Positions 13,113-24,925 of a DNA stretch of 64,000 bases are shown one piece after another. Positions within the stretch are counted from its first letter, which is position 1. Each line of letters starts with the position of its first letter. The notes beneath the pieces are model-generated. The model was given only the letters and a program-made list of their open reading frames with translations, had not been told where the DNA came from and made no database searches. The DNA is from Siphonodentalium dalli (Eukaryota > Mollusca > Scaphopoda > Gadilida > Siphonodentaliidae), in the NCBI GenBank assembly GCA_032622095.1, contig CP136063.1, positions 88,393,980-88,457,979 of the forward strand. Direction: 5' to 3'. Position numbers and translations under genes: made by a program.

Positions 13113-15407
13113 AATGAAAGTGTCAATGACACTGTAGCTCAACTTGGAAAGGGAATAATTTAATGTATTACAGTCAATGGAGCAATTAGGAATGTGGAAA
13201 GTTGAATGTCTATTACTAGTTTATAGACATAAAGAGAAAAGTAAAATCCAAGATGGCTGCTGGCGGCCATGTTTTCGGGCCGAATGACCCCAAAATGAAT
13301 CGTTCCCATCTACATGTCATCGTTAACATCCATGACAAATTTTATGACGATCAGACTAAAGGTACGACCTGTAGCCCGTGCTAAAGAATTTAATCATACA
13401 AAGAGTAAAATCCAAAATGGCTGCTGGCGGTCGTGTTTTTGGGACAAATGACCCCAAAATTACTCGTTCCCATCTACATGTCAATATTAACATCCATGAC
13501 AAATTTGATGATGATCAGACTAAAGGTACGACCTGTAGCCCGTGCTAAAGGATTTAGTCATACAAAGAGTAAAATCCAAGATGGCTGCTGGCGGCCATTT
13601 TTTTTTACCGAATGACCCCAAAATGACTCGTCCCATCTACATGTCATTATTAACATTCATGACAAATTTTATGATGATCAGACTAAAGGTACGACCTGTA
13701 GCCCGTGCTAAAGGATTTAGTCATACAAAGAGTAAAATCCAAGATGGCTGCTGGCGGCCATGTTTTTGGGACAAATGACCCCAAAATTACTCGTTCCCAT
13801 CTACATGTCAATATTAACATCCATGACAAATTTGATGATGATCAGACTAAAGGTACGACCTGTAGCCCGTGCTATAGAATTTAGTCATACAAAGAGTAAA
13901 ATCCAAGATGGCTGCTGGCCGCCATGTTTTTTGGCCGAATGACCCCAAAATTACTCGTTCCCATCTACATGTCAATATTAACATCCATGACAAATTTCAT
14001 GATGATCAGACGAACAGTACGACCTGTGGCCCGTGCTAATGGATTGAATTTTGAAATCCAAGATGGCCACTGGCGGCTATTGTTTTTTGTCCGAATGACC
14101 CCAAAATGACTCGTTCCCATCTACATTCCAATTTCAACAGCCATGACTAATTTTATGATGATCGGACTAAAGGTACGACCTGTAGCCCGTGCTAAAGGAT
14201 TTAGTCATACAAAGAGTAAAATCAAAGATGCCTGCTGGCGGCCATGTTTTTTGACCGAACGACCCCAAAATGACTCGTTCCCATCTACATGTTATTATCA
14301 ACATTCATGACAAATTTTATGATGATCAGACTAAAGGTACGACATGTAGCCCGTGCTAAAGGATTTAGTCATACAAAGAGTAAAATCCAAGATGGCTGCT
14401 GGCGGCCATGTTTTTGGGCCAAATATCCCCAAAATTACTCGTTCCCATCTACATGTCAATATTAACATCCATGACAAATTTGATGATGATCAGACTAAAG
14501 GTACGACCTGTAGCCCGTGCTAAAGAATTTAGTCATACAAAGAGTAAAATCCAAGATGGCTGCTGGCCGCCATGTTTTTTGGCCGAATGACTCCAAAATT
14601 ACTCGTTCCCATCTACATGTCAATATTAACATCCATGACAAATTTCATGATGATCAGACGAACAGTACGACCTGTGGCCCGTGCTAATGGATTGAATTTT
14701 GAAATCCATGATGTCCGCTGGCAGCCATGTTTTTTGTCCGAATGACCCCAAAATGACTCGTTCCCATCTACATTCCAATTTCAACAGCCATGACAAATTT
14801 TATGATGATCGGACTAAAGGTACGACCTGTAGCCCGTGCTAAAGGATTTAGTCATACAAAGAGTGAAATCAAAGATGCCTGCTGGCGGCCATGTTTTTTG
14901 GCCGAATGACCCCAAAATGACTTGTTCCCATCTACATGTCATTATTAACATTATTGACAAATTTTATGATGATCAGACTAAAAGTACGACCTGTAGCCCG
15001 TGCTAAAGAATTTAGTCATACAAAGAGTAAAATCCAAGATGGCTGCTGGCGGCCATGTTTTTGGGCCAAATGACCCCAAAATTACTCGTTCCCATCTACA
15101 TGTCAATATTAACATCCATGACAAATTTCATGACGATCAGACAAACAGTACGCCCTGTAGCCCGTGCTAATGAATTACATTTTGAAATGCAAGATGGCCA
15201 CTGGCGGCCATGTTTTTTTACCGAATGACCCCAAAATTAATCATTCTGGTCTAAATGTTGATGTCAACAGCTATGACAAATTTCATAATGATCCGACCAA
15301 AGGTACGACCTGTAGACTGCATTGTTGACGCCTTACGTACACACAGACGACGGACGACAAAGCCATGGCAATAGCTCAAACTTTACAAAGTAAAGTTGAG
15401 CTAATAA
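13113..15407 (+). mobile_element. Tandem-unit element T1 (about 13 units of 150-165 bp), probable Helentron-like
   Basis: Unit landmarks are GGTACGACCTGTAGCCCGTG, CAAGATGGCTGCTGGCGGCC and AATGACCCCAAAATGACTCG. GGTACGACC recurs at 13361, 13525, 13688 and 13852, spaced 163-164. Edges are AATGAAAGTGTCAATGACAC at the left and AAAGTTGAGCTAA at the right, with CAGACGACGGACGAC near the right edge. The same edges bound an inverted copy at 57782-58842 with fewer units. Tandem cores bounded by unique ends and ACGG-like tracts are known from mollusc pearl-type, Helentron-related elements; this assignment is by architecture only. Short open frames inside are repeat artefacts. Confidence 0.75.
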
Positions 15408-17700
15408 GTACATTGGGTCCACCCAACATATTATTTGGAATGGAGAAAACAAATTTGCGGTGTATTACAATGTAACATATAGCGGAAATAGGCAATACGA
15501 TATCTGAACGCGATCGGTAGTTTTATTTATTCACGAGTTTGTGCTTAGTTTTATCTATACCTATTGGTATCTGGTGCATATATGTTCAATTCGCAGGAAG
15601 ACAATACGTATATCCTGGTGACTATGCAATTATAATTTTTTAATTGCGGCTTGTTGGAAAGATCGATTGGTTTTGTAAAATGTAGGAATTAATACGGATC
15701 AAACTTCAAATGAAAGAAGTTCATTTGGAAATTTGACTCGCAATATAAACCTCAGGCACTTAAAGTGTTTCCCTGATCTCCACTCACAAGTTGTTTTTAT
15801 TACAACACAAAGCGTCTGCCATTGACACTACACAAAATCAACACCACTGTACACCTAATACTAATCGCTCCAAGCACATGGAGTCGTGTAACAAACACCA
15901 GGTGATGACGCTTTTGTTGTACGGATGTTAGCTGCGCGTGATGTATTTAGACGATACAGACCTTACTTTCTTTTGTTCTTTTGATGGCTCTTGATGGCTA
16001 AGGCACTGTGCTTGGGTTGTCTTACCAATAAATCAACGAACCAACATTCGAGCATTGAACAACAGACAATTACATAATAGGTGCGAGTTGTACCCATGCT
16101 CGAATTATCAGATTGTCTGTTGATTGCTTAATTACATAACACAAGCGCGAATGTCTTAGCCACATCACGAAATTGTTGCAATTGACATTCTAGGTGTGGG
16201 GAAATGGGGGGGGGGGGGTCGAACAAAATAAAACTAATTTCGATGAAAAAGCTGTATATTGAACTAATTCCGCCAATGTCACTTCGTTTTCTCGCGCATA
16301 AATTAATAAAGTATATGTTTGCAGAATGTCCTGCTATTGGGCTGAACAATATAGTAAGTGGTCACACACCTCCATGCAACTTACATGTATATTGCGGCAT
16401 TATAAAACATTGATGAAATGAGTTCTATATATGCACGGATGCGCCCCCCCCCCCCAAAGTTTGGTATAAATATTCAACAACTGGTTGCAAGTTTCAACCC
16501 TAACAAACCATCATGCAGTTGGAGATTTCTCATCGAAAACAGGTTGCAAATGATTTCATAGCTTAATATTTCAACCACTATTTATAGTGGTGTGAAATTG
16601 GTCGTGACTAAATTGGCATCAGTTGGAAATTCCTAACCTTACAGTTGTGCCCGGTTAGCTATTAGAAATTTCCAACAGGTGGATAGAGGGTGCAAATAGA
16701 ATTTCCCAAGTTAAGGACATTGTTCAAAGGAGGTGCAGTTATAAATTCCAATTACACCTCAACGGAGACATTCTAGACACATCCCTATAATTACGTTTTA
16801 AATATAACTTTGCTCACCGCAAGTCTGATATAGATGGGTCAGCTCTCTTATCTTCAAATATTTGTTCAGAATTGGGCGTTTCACCGTTGACCGTCCATTA
16901 GGTTACTTTCGATAGAATGACTTGTAAACTGGCGAGTTCATATTAATCCCGTGCAACAAATTTAATTAATCGTCCCGTTATCACTGGGTTTATGAATACA
17001 TCGTCTAAATTGGTATGACTATATTTAATGTTTATTTGTGAGGGTAAAATTAAAATTCACTTGATTTATCTTTAGCATAGTGTCTGGATCGTAATTGCAC
17101 ACATACCATAAAAAGTGGTATCTAAAAATGTGATGATCAATCTAAATTTAAGGTTATCAAAAGTAAACAATGACCATATGAAATAAAGTATATCATATAC
17201 CAAATTGAACATGGTGGTGACGCCCTATTTATGAAGGGATAGCATTTAAGACTATTAAAGGCATTAGGGTTGGCGGCATATGAGACCACCAATAATAAAT
17301 AGACAGAAAATTACACTTTTTCAATGACCTTGTCCTTAATGGTTGACCTTGACCCTATATGTCATATTGGCCCAGTTCATTTGATGGACCGTTGATTGCA
17401 CTATGAGTTCATATCATTTATTCAAACACAAGTCTAATTGTTTCCAAACCGCGACATTTTTTCACCTTTCCCCAAATATTTTATGCCGTTACCATGGAAA
17501 CCAGAAATTCTCATGAACCGCAGCCCGGGCACCCCCTCCAAAATTGTTTCCCATATCCCATTTTACATATCGGCAAAGTTTCATGCTTTAATCCGGTGAT
17601 GATGTATCAGGCATGAAATTGCAGACTGTTGAATTTTTTTTTAACAAAGTCCACCCCCTTGACACCGCAATGCAACGTCCCTGAGAGTAGCACTGATTTA
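15408..17700. other. Non-coding with G/C homopolymers
   Basis: No gene was recognised. A G12 tract at about 16206 and a C12 tract at about 16443 occur, with TTGGAAATTTC-like repeats around 16600-16700 related to the 28.3 kb family. Confidence 0.45.
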
Positions 17701-17703
17701 CTG

Positions 17704-17946
17704 TACTGTACAACATTACATTGTATTATTCATCAATTTCAATAATTTCTGTAATATCTCATTTTAAGGGGGAGGTCAAGTGACAAATTTTGAATGGGGA
17801 TTTCCATGCAAATCTCCGGAGCAAAAGTTATGCAGATTTGCATGGAAATCCCCATTCAAAATTTGTCACTTGATCTCCCCCTTAAAATGAGATATTACAG
17901 AAATTATTGAAATTGATGAATAATACAATGTAATGTTGTACAGTAC
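17704..17946 (+). mobile_element. Near-perfect palindromic MITE (about 243 bp)
   Basis: Arms of about 115 bases, starting TACTGTACAACATTACATTG and mirrored to CAATGTAATGTTGTACAGTA, separated by about 11 bases. Such perfect symmetry suggests a young insertion. No coding. Confidence 0.8.
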
Positions 17947-17948
17947 AG

Positions 17949-18658
17949 TTACTGGACATAAAGTCCCAAAAATAAGGTTTTAAACGAATTTATAAATCGT
18001 TATACTATTAATATAACTTATAAGGAACTCAAGTTATGAAAGAATTACCAAATGGTCAGACAAACATATCCCAAATACATGCACAAAACACGAAATACCG
18101 GGCATATGTCGCCTCTTTCCTATAAATAACATACTCAGCTACAACTCTGCAGCGATAAAATCGTTCCGGACGCCAAATTAACGAAGTTTAAAACATTTTT
18201 CACCATTAGCAATGAGTGACTCATCACCATCCATGTTTTCAATGTTTTCGTATACTTATTCAATCGATAATTGGAAAGACCGGTGTTCTGCAACAAATAG
18301 TAATTAACTCGGAAAAACATGCACCTTTTTCAGAACACCCGTTCCCTTCACACAATGCTTAGAAACAAAATGGCGATATGGATGGCTATGAGTCACTCGT
18401 CGCTAATGGTTAAAAATGTTTTAAACTCTGTTAATTTGGCGTCCGGAATGATTCTATCACTGCAGAGTTGTAGCTGAGTATGTTATTTAAAGGAAACAGG
18501 TGACATATGCCCGGTGTTTTGTGCTTGTATTTGGGATATGTTTGTCCGGCCATTCGGTAATCTTTCATAACTTGTGTTCCTTATATTAGTATACCGATTT
18601 ATAAATTCTATTAAAACTTAAAACCTTATTTTTGGGACTTTATGTCCGGTACTAGTAA
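17949..18658 (+). mobile_element. Foldback element with arms of about 270 bp
   Basis: Begins TTACTGGACATAAAGTCCCA and ends with GGGACTTTATGTCCGGTA, with long imperfect inverted arms (for example the GTAGCTGAGTATGTTATTTA block on the right and its mirror on the left). It starts 3 bases after the palindrome at 17704-17946. Confidence 0.78.
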
Positions 18659-18659
18659 C

Positions 18660-19790
18660 TATGCCTTAAGCCTCTTCGATATTGTGTGAAATAGTAATAT
18701 CCATATTCAACTACATCTATAATACTTGACTATAACTACAACAGTTGAATTCAGGGTGTGCCAGACTTGGTTAATACTGATTTCTCGACTAAAAACAATA
18801 CATAGCCGCACAACATACAGTTTTGGACAATACTGTAACCATTTAATAGTTGAAGAGATCATGGAATGTAGGGCATGATCACATATGTTGGAGAGGGTTA
18901 TCATGCAGACAATTTCTTTACTAGTAACATAACAATTACTTATTCCACAGTATTGACTCTAAATTGTAGGCATGAAAAAACTTGGCAGCAAAATAAATGC
19001 ACTCAGAAACTTCCAAGTCGGCATTCATTTCTGGCGACATGCGGCTCTTTTGATCTTACAGGTGCCCGTCACGTGACCTAAGTCTACCTCGAAAACAAAC
19101 CAAACAATTTCCGAAATAATATGCATTCAAAGTGTGTTTTCAGAATGCAAAGCACACTTTATTTTTTACAATGATAATCGTATTTCATATGGAGTTGAAT
19201 GACTTTACATGAAAAGTGTTACTTGGGAATAAACTGAATGACAAAATACTGAGGCGCATTCCACCATTTTGCACCGTACTTCACTACTTGTAGAATGTTG
19301 TTTTACCGCGTGCATCCAAATTACTATCCTAACGAAATAAACAGACCATGTCAAGTCATAAACTGATTACTTAGTATGAAGACACTCACCACGTTGTCAT
19401 CCTTTCTTGTTCCGAGCCAACACTATTGTGAAAATCGTTAGATTTCCGAAAAATGTTAATGTTTTTTCACCAGTTTGTAACAACGAACACCAAACTTTTC
19501 TATCCCATAATAGTGTAAACATTAAAAATCCGCGCATGCGTAACTCTAAACTGCAATACAACACTATGGAAAGCCAACCGCGCAATTAAATTTGATTTCT
19601 CTGTTCAGACGAAAACTGAGTTTAAAGGTCCGAGGTGGTTTTAAAACATATTTATCAATAATAATAGTTAAGGTGTGATGTTTAAAATAGAAATATATAT
19701 ACTTCTTCCATAATCGAAGTTTCATTTGCTCAGAATATATCTCCGAAGTAGAAATTTGTCCACTCAAAGGTTGATTGGGTGGTTGATTTC
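18660..19790. other. No recognised feature
   Basis: Short frames on both strands, none with domain character. No inverted repeat was noticed. Confidence 0.4.
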
Positions 19791-19794
19791 ACAT

Positions 19795-20281
19795 TTAAAG
19801 GTACTCAATCCGATAAAACTCCTCTCAATTACTATTTCAATGGCTTCGGGGGTCAAAAATATTTGATTGGAGTCGAGGAAGTCACCCATCAAAGCTCAGA
19901 TTTGTTATATATCAATTTTAGAAATCTATTATTTTTCATTATCGGGAATACTTTCTGGCCCAGATCTCAGTCAAAATTGCGTTTTTATTACCACTTGATT
20001 TTAGAGTTATCCATCATTGTCTGTTTGAATAAAGTTTTGGTGTAAAAATCTCAGCAGGATACGAAATTGACGGCAATTATTAGTACTCATCTCGAGAACA
20101 TAACAAATTTCAAAAATCAATATCTAATAACTCTGAGCTTTGTTTGATGGGTTCCTCGACTCGAATCAAATATTTTTTACCCCCAAAGCCAAAGAAATAG
20201 TAATATAGGACCCTCTGATCGGATTGTTGTTGTTGGAATCTGCTGAGATGGGGACCCTCTTTACGGATTGAGTACCTTTAA
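19795..20281 (+). mobile_element. TTAA-flanked foldback MITE (family P2), full copy
   Basis: Ends TTAAAGGTACTCAATCCGAT and CGGATTGAGTACCTTTAA. Arms extend about 150 bases as an imperfect inverted repeat (the ATTTGATT and TCGAGGAA blocks recur inverted). TTAA at both ends indicates a piggyBac-type target. Confidence 0.8.
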
Positions 20282-20636
20282 TAATTCGATTTAAGAGTAA
20301 ACGAAGTGTGTTCAAGCGCAAGAATTATACTATATCGATCAGCACAATTGAAGTTCAAGTTTAATATTAAGCATTACAAAAAAATCCCTTTAATTATAAT
20401 TATCAGGTGAACAATTTATTAAATTTATTGGTGACTATTAGATGGATTGGAGGCCAAATGGAGCCCTCAATTATGTGGCCAAGATGCTATCAATTCAACT
20501 CATATATAAACAGACATACTTTAAACTCTATTGAGGAAATAATTGCATTTAATGAAGAACATAAATTTCAAGATGGACCATCTCGATCACAAGTATCCAG
20601 AGACTTCTTCTGTTCTTCTGCACTTTTAACCCTTCC

Positions 20637-20850
20637 ATGACTGGAGCTTCCTGTATTTTTTGCGAAAACCCTGTGCCAATGCATTCTCTTATATATGCAA
20701 GTCTCTCATATATGGAACCTCGCATATATAAGAGAATACAGTGGCCTAATAATACTTACCTTGACAAATGTAAGCCAGTGTATTCTCTTATATATGCGAC
20801 GCTCCATATGGGAGACTCGCATATATGTTTAGTCCAGCCTTCCGTAATGT
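20637..20850 (+). repeat. Dispersed repeat, second copy, with stem-loop
   Basis: Relative of 1505-1640, with two hairpins of the form TATATATGCGACGCTCCATA mirrored nearby. Confidence 0.55.
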
Positions 20851-21121
20851 ATGTAACTCATCAACATATACATCTGCTTTTCCCTGTGGTTCGCTATAAA
20901 CTCAGGTGTCGTACCAATGGGTGCGCGAAAAATAGTACTTCGCGAATTTAAATGCGAGTAAGGTAATGAAATAATGGTTCGAGCTTCTTAACCATAATTA
21001 TGTGTTACTACCCTCGTCTATATTACCTATATAGTTCAGGAAGCTTCTGATATTTAGCCTTACCCATTTAAATTTTAAATTAACTCTAACATAGAATTTG
21101 GACACCCGATAATGGAAACAT

Positions 21122-21410
21122 AACTAGAGGTGTGACTGTCCCAATGGGCCTAGGGATATACCCCCCCCCCCCCGGTGTTTTTAAAACACTAAGATGTTTC
21201 AGTAAATATTTAGTTAAAATAATAAAATAACAGTTTCCCATTGCAGGTGCACAACCCTAACCCTAATCCTAAACCAATTGACCGAAAACGTAGGAATAAA
21301 AGCTCGGACAAATTTATGCATGTTGCGAACATTTTTTAAGTCGAAAAAGATTAATAACTCCATAAAAAAAAAGTCGGACAGATGTTATAATCGCAGTATG
21401 ATCCAGCAAG
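21122..21410 (+). repeat. Tandem-unit element T5, partial
   Basis: Shares CTAGAGGTGTGACTGTCCCA, ACCCTAACCCTAATCCTAAA and GAATAAAAGCTCGGACAAA with 32943-33495. It includes a C14 tract. Confidence 0.6.
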
Positions 21411-22027
21411 GTATTAACATCGATTCAAGTACAGACGCATGTGCCGAAGTTGCAGACACATTGTACAACCCATACTTGTTACATATTTGAAGAATACTTT
21501 AGGAACAACTATATTGAAATGGCGGTGCCGGACAACCACTTTCTGAAAGAATGCAGAATTACATTCATGAAGTCAAGACAACTTGTCTTCAATCAAGAGT
21601 TGTTATTTCAAAAGTACACGTGGGGCATGCAACCAACCAGTCTCATAGATGAGAAACTCCTTGAGTAGTTTCAACTTTCGATTTAAAAGTATGACAGATC
21701 CATGGATGGAAATTATAGGCCAGTATATACTTGAAATTACAATGTTAGACACAATTGGTTGTTTTTTCAGGCATACGTGCTGTTTACATGTGGCTACAAA
21801 AGTGTAAATGGAGAGATTGATCAGGTCAATCAGTCAGATTTTTGCAATATGCATCTGAATAATTATTTCTGTTTAAAGGGACCAAGGCCTTCGGAGTAGG
21901 TAAAGTGACAAACATTATACAAGTCTATAAAAACAGCACCGCAGAACAAGGAGAAATAGATAAACTTTATTCTCATATTCATTTAATATTGATAGTTCAC
22001 CAATAACCAAACAAATTCCGTGAATGA

Positions 22028-22361
22028 AAGGACTGAAATACGAAGCAAGATTAAAGATAACTACAAACTCTCTCATTCAGAGACACAGAAGAGATCTCAA
22101 CGGTACATATAAATGGACACATGCTGTCTTATCCCAATGAGAGCAGATATGGTGAAGAGAGGAGAAGGAAGAGGACATGACTACACAATCTACAATCAAT
22201 CACATAATATCAAACAAAGAGCCAGTACCCTTCCTTTCAGAATAGTAAACTCCTGGAATGCCTTACCATCTGAAGTAGTATATGCATATACGGTTAATGA
22301 ATTTAAACACAGTCTTGATAAATTTCTCGAAAAAAGCAGAAAAAGATACATATACGATTAG
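22028..22361 (+). pseudogene. CR1-like reverse transcriptase C-terminal fragment, frameshifted
   Basis: Two frames together resemble the C-terminal tail of CR1/jockey-type polyproteins. The first gives GLKYEARLKI and RHRRDLNGTYK, like the common YEERL and RRRGDLI-TYK motifs, and ends in a stop near 22136. The second, open from 22113, gives RGHDYTIYNQ, then LPFRIVNSWNALPSEVV, like the usual FF-NRVV--WN-LP--VV motif, and stops at 22361. The tail is thus frameshifted once. No reverse transcriptase core is found upstream, so it is a 5'-truncated dead copy. It is a different family from the element at 38529. Confidence 0.8.
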
Positions 22362-22688
22362 CCAACTACGTCACATCAAGCCCAGCCAAAAGCCGAGTAT
22401 GTGCACCGTCTCGCTGCGTGTTGTACACTTCATAAAGAACTACGAACCACCTACGTCACTTCAAGCCGATCATGCGAGCACATGCCGTGTGTTGTTATAT
22501 TGGGAGACTGTGTTGGGATTTGAACAAATCGCAACTTACAATTTATTTGGTAGATTTGAATTATATTATAATGTACTGGTATTATTGGTGATTATAAGGA
22601 ATGACTAAGATCGATTGGGAGCCATTGGTTTTGATCGGCTGAGTAATTAAACCAAGTCCTTCAGGATTCACAAATTATTTGTGGTTAT

Positions 22689-22900
22689 GGAGCTCCGTGG
22701 TCAAGTGGTTAGCATGTCAGACTTGTATTAGCTGAAGACACATCGATATGGGCTCGCAGTGCATCGCCGGTCATTGAGTCTTCACACAGCTGTGGCTTGG
22801 CCGCTTTGAGCGACGTGTAATTGCTCATTGTTTCAAAACATGTGCCAAGTGGTGACCCTTGAGCAAGGTTGCTCTTACTGTGTCGGCTTCACATCACTCA
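22689..22900 (+). mobile_element. tRNA-derived SINE
   Basis: The left part has a box A-like TGGTCAAGTGGTTAG and a weak box B-like GGGCTCGCAGTGC about 45 bases later, as in a tRNA-derived head. Further on, CCTTGAGCAAGG resembles the conserved central domain shared by several animal SINE families. The 3' boundary is uncertain. It is not a functional tRNA: box B is poor and no cloverleaf closes. Confidence 0.6.
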
Positions 22901-23587
22901 TACGTTAAACGAGTAACAGTCAGGTTGTCATACTGATGAGTATCAGAGCATGTTCTGATCAAACTAGAGCAGCGCCTGCAATGGCTACAGCCCGGTTCAT
23001 TGGTTGGCTTGTACAAATGACTGAGGTAATATTGTACCAAGCGTGTTAGAGCAAATAATTGGTTAACAGACAATGTGATTTTGTATACTATTGAGAGCAG
23101 TAAATATTCACGTGAGAGTGAAAGTCTCAAATTGAATGAACTCTAAATGGCAACATTCAAGTCATGTCAACAAGGCAACATTTATCCAATTTGGGTACCC
23201 AATTCAAATTCCAGTGAACCTGGTTACTAAAATGCCAGTTTTTTGTACAGTACTCCAACTGTACATCTATATTAAATGAAACCTACAGTAAAAATAAAAT
23301 GCGGAAAGTGTAACAAATAAATAATTTATTATATTCAATATAATAACATACACACAAAACAATCACAACTGGAATGTCAATTCATTTATACAACTTGTCT
23401 CTGAAAATCAGATGTGGCACAATTTCAATTGCAATGAAATAGAGAAATAATATTTGCGTTTTCCTCCAAAAATATTCAATAATTTAGCACTACTGAATAT
23501 GAGATGATTATTGGGATCGCAAGAACAGAACAAGCAAACAAACTGAAAATTGTCTTTGTACAATTATTTCTTGCAAATTTTATCAAG

Positions 23588-24035
23588 TTAAAGGCCCACT
23601 AAATTTTCGAACCCCCAGATTACATTATATAAAATATATGCCACATTATATACCATTTGAAAGAGGAAGCTCCAGAACATTGTATTATCAACTTATCCGG
23701 TGTAATAAACTGTGTGGATGTTGTTTTTGTTGAGTTGCCAACGCGTTTTGTCATCAAGAATGAAGTAAAAATCAATATTATTTTCAATGCATGGGGAATA
23801 ACTCTATATTTTAAAGATAGAGTTCTTCCCCTTCCATTGAAAAAGTTTAAATTCTGTTGCATTCTGGGTGACAGAGGGGGGGGGGGGTCTTCTAGTTATC
23901 CGTGGGCATCTTCTGAGACATAGATGTTTCAAATAGTGGTGAATTATAGCATTTTAATCATATTTTATGGCATAGATTGTTATTAAAACCGTATATCAAG
24001 TCACTATACAAAATAATTGGCGACTCGAAAATTAA
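23588..24035 (+). mobile_element. TTAA-flanked MITE (family P3), right end eroded
   Basis: Left end TTAAAGGCCCACTAAATTTT. The paralogous position in duplication copy 2 (31534-31537) is an intact TTAA without the element. The right end (CTCGAAAATTAA) is followed by a small deletion relative to copy 2. Confidence 0.8.
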
Positions 24036-24371
24036 TATATGGTAAATTATGTTAGCTGGTAGTTAGTTAGTTTTCACAGCATGTATTCATCTTTAAAGGG
24101 TGTTTCTTCCATTGTACACAGTCCGTAAATCGACACACGACAGCCGTCGGCCTTAAAATGCATTCGACCAGAAGGGTCCAACCAAAACTTCGTTCACTGC
24201 ATTATTATCGTTCATAAACCGAAATGTTATCTAAATTCGTATAAACATTATTATTGTTCATAACCTTTTGTAAATTCGTATACATTTATTATCGTTTGAA
24301 CTCGATGATACATTGTTGTGTTTCACATTAATTGTTGCTGTTGTTAATTATATATATACATATATATTGTA

Positions 24372-24528
24372 TTAGTCGAGAAGATATTGGTCGACCTTTG
24401 CACCCCCACATGACTCTACTTCACCCCACTAATTTCAATTGTTAACAAGAAAAAAACAAATGGCCGCCGATACTGCAGACAAGATGGTTGGGGTGCAAAG
24501 GGGCTAATAATATCTCCTGGACTATATG
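24372..24528 (+). mobile_element. Stem-loop element upstream of VWA paralogue 1
   Basis: Arms ATATTGGTCGACCTTTGCAC and GGGGTGCAAAGGGGC flank a loop of about 80 bases. The copy 2 counterpart at 37337-37428 has a much shorter loop. Confidence 0.55.
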
Positions 24529-24867
24529 TTATTAACTGTTTCGTAAAATAAAATGAATAAAGTACATCAACGTTTTCATTTAAATTATCGCCTAATCAGC
24601 CTACTTGTACACCTGTTAATCCCTCACACCTCCTAATTACCATTTAGATTTTTAGGCGGGCGGGTTTGCCCGCAGCAAAATGGGTGGGTTGGCCCTCGGA
24701 AGTGAGGAGGTATTTGAAAAAGTGAACTCCTTTGTGACGTATTATATCACTAGCGATACGTTTGTATACGTCATTTCGTTCAGTGGCTACAACGAATTCC
24801 AAATATGACTGGCATCTTGAGTCGCCAAAGCTAGATCAGACATGAATGTTGATGGACATCTCACTTG

Positions 24868-24925
24868 GCCATATATATATATACTTATATCAGTCCTACA
24901 CGTGCATGTAACAAAGTAGAATACA
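24868..24925 (+). promoter_or_regulatory. Putative promoter and leader of VWA paralogue 1
   Basis: A TA-rich TATA-like run at about 24872-24885 is followed by TTATATCAG and then the start codon. The same order is kept in the other VWA copy although the last 30 bases diverge. TTATATCAG could also be a 3' splice site of a non-coding first exon. There is no direct evidence for the transcription start. Confidence 0.3.

Noticed and set aside
13433-14590. Several 60-78 codon frames with near-identical peptides (ARAKGFSHTKSKIQDG)
   Set aside because: They arise from the T1 repeat unit read repeatedly; start and stop codons are part of the unit.
13243-15310. Regularly spaced repeats, considered as a CRISPR array
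   Set aside because: Units are 150-165 bases with no distinct repeat/spacer division, and the genome is eukaryotic; it is a tandem repeat inside a mobile element.
21441-21668. 75-codon frame with EEYFRNNYIEMAVPD, considered as an exon of a transposase (FLYWCH type)
   Set aside because: Resemblance is limited to a few residues and no further conserved block follows.
22689-22765. tRNA gene
   Set aside because: Box B is poor and stems do not close; fits a tRNA-derived SINE head better.
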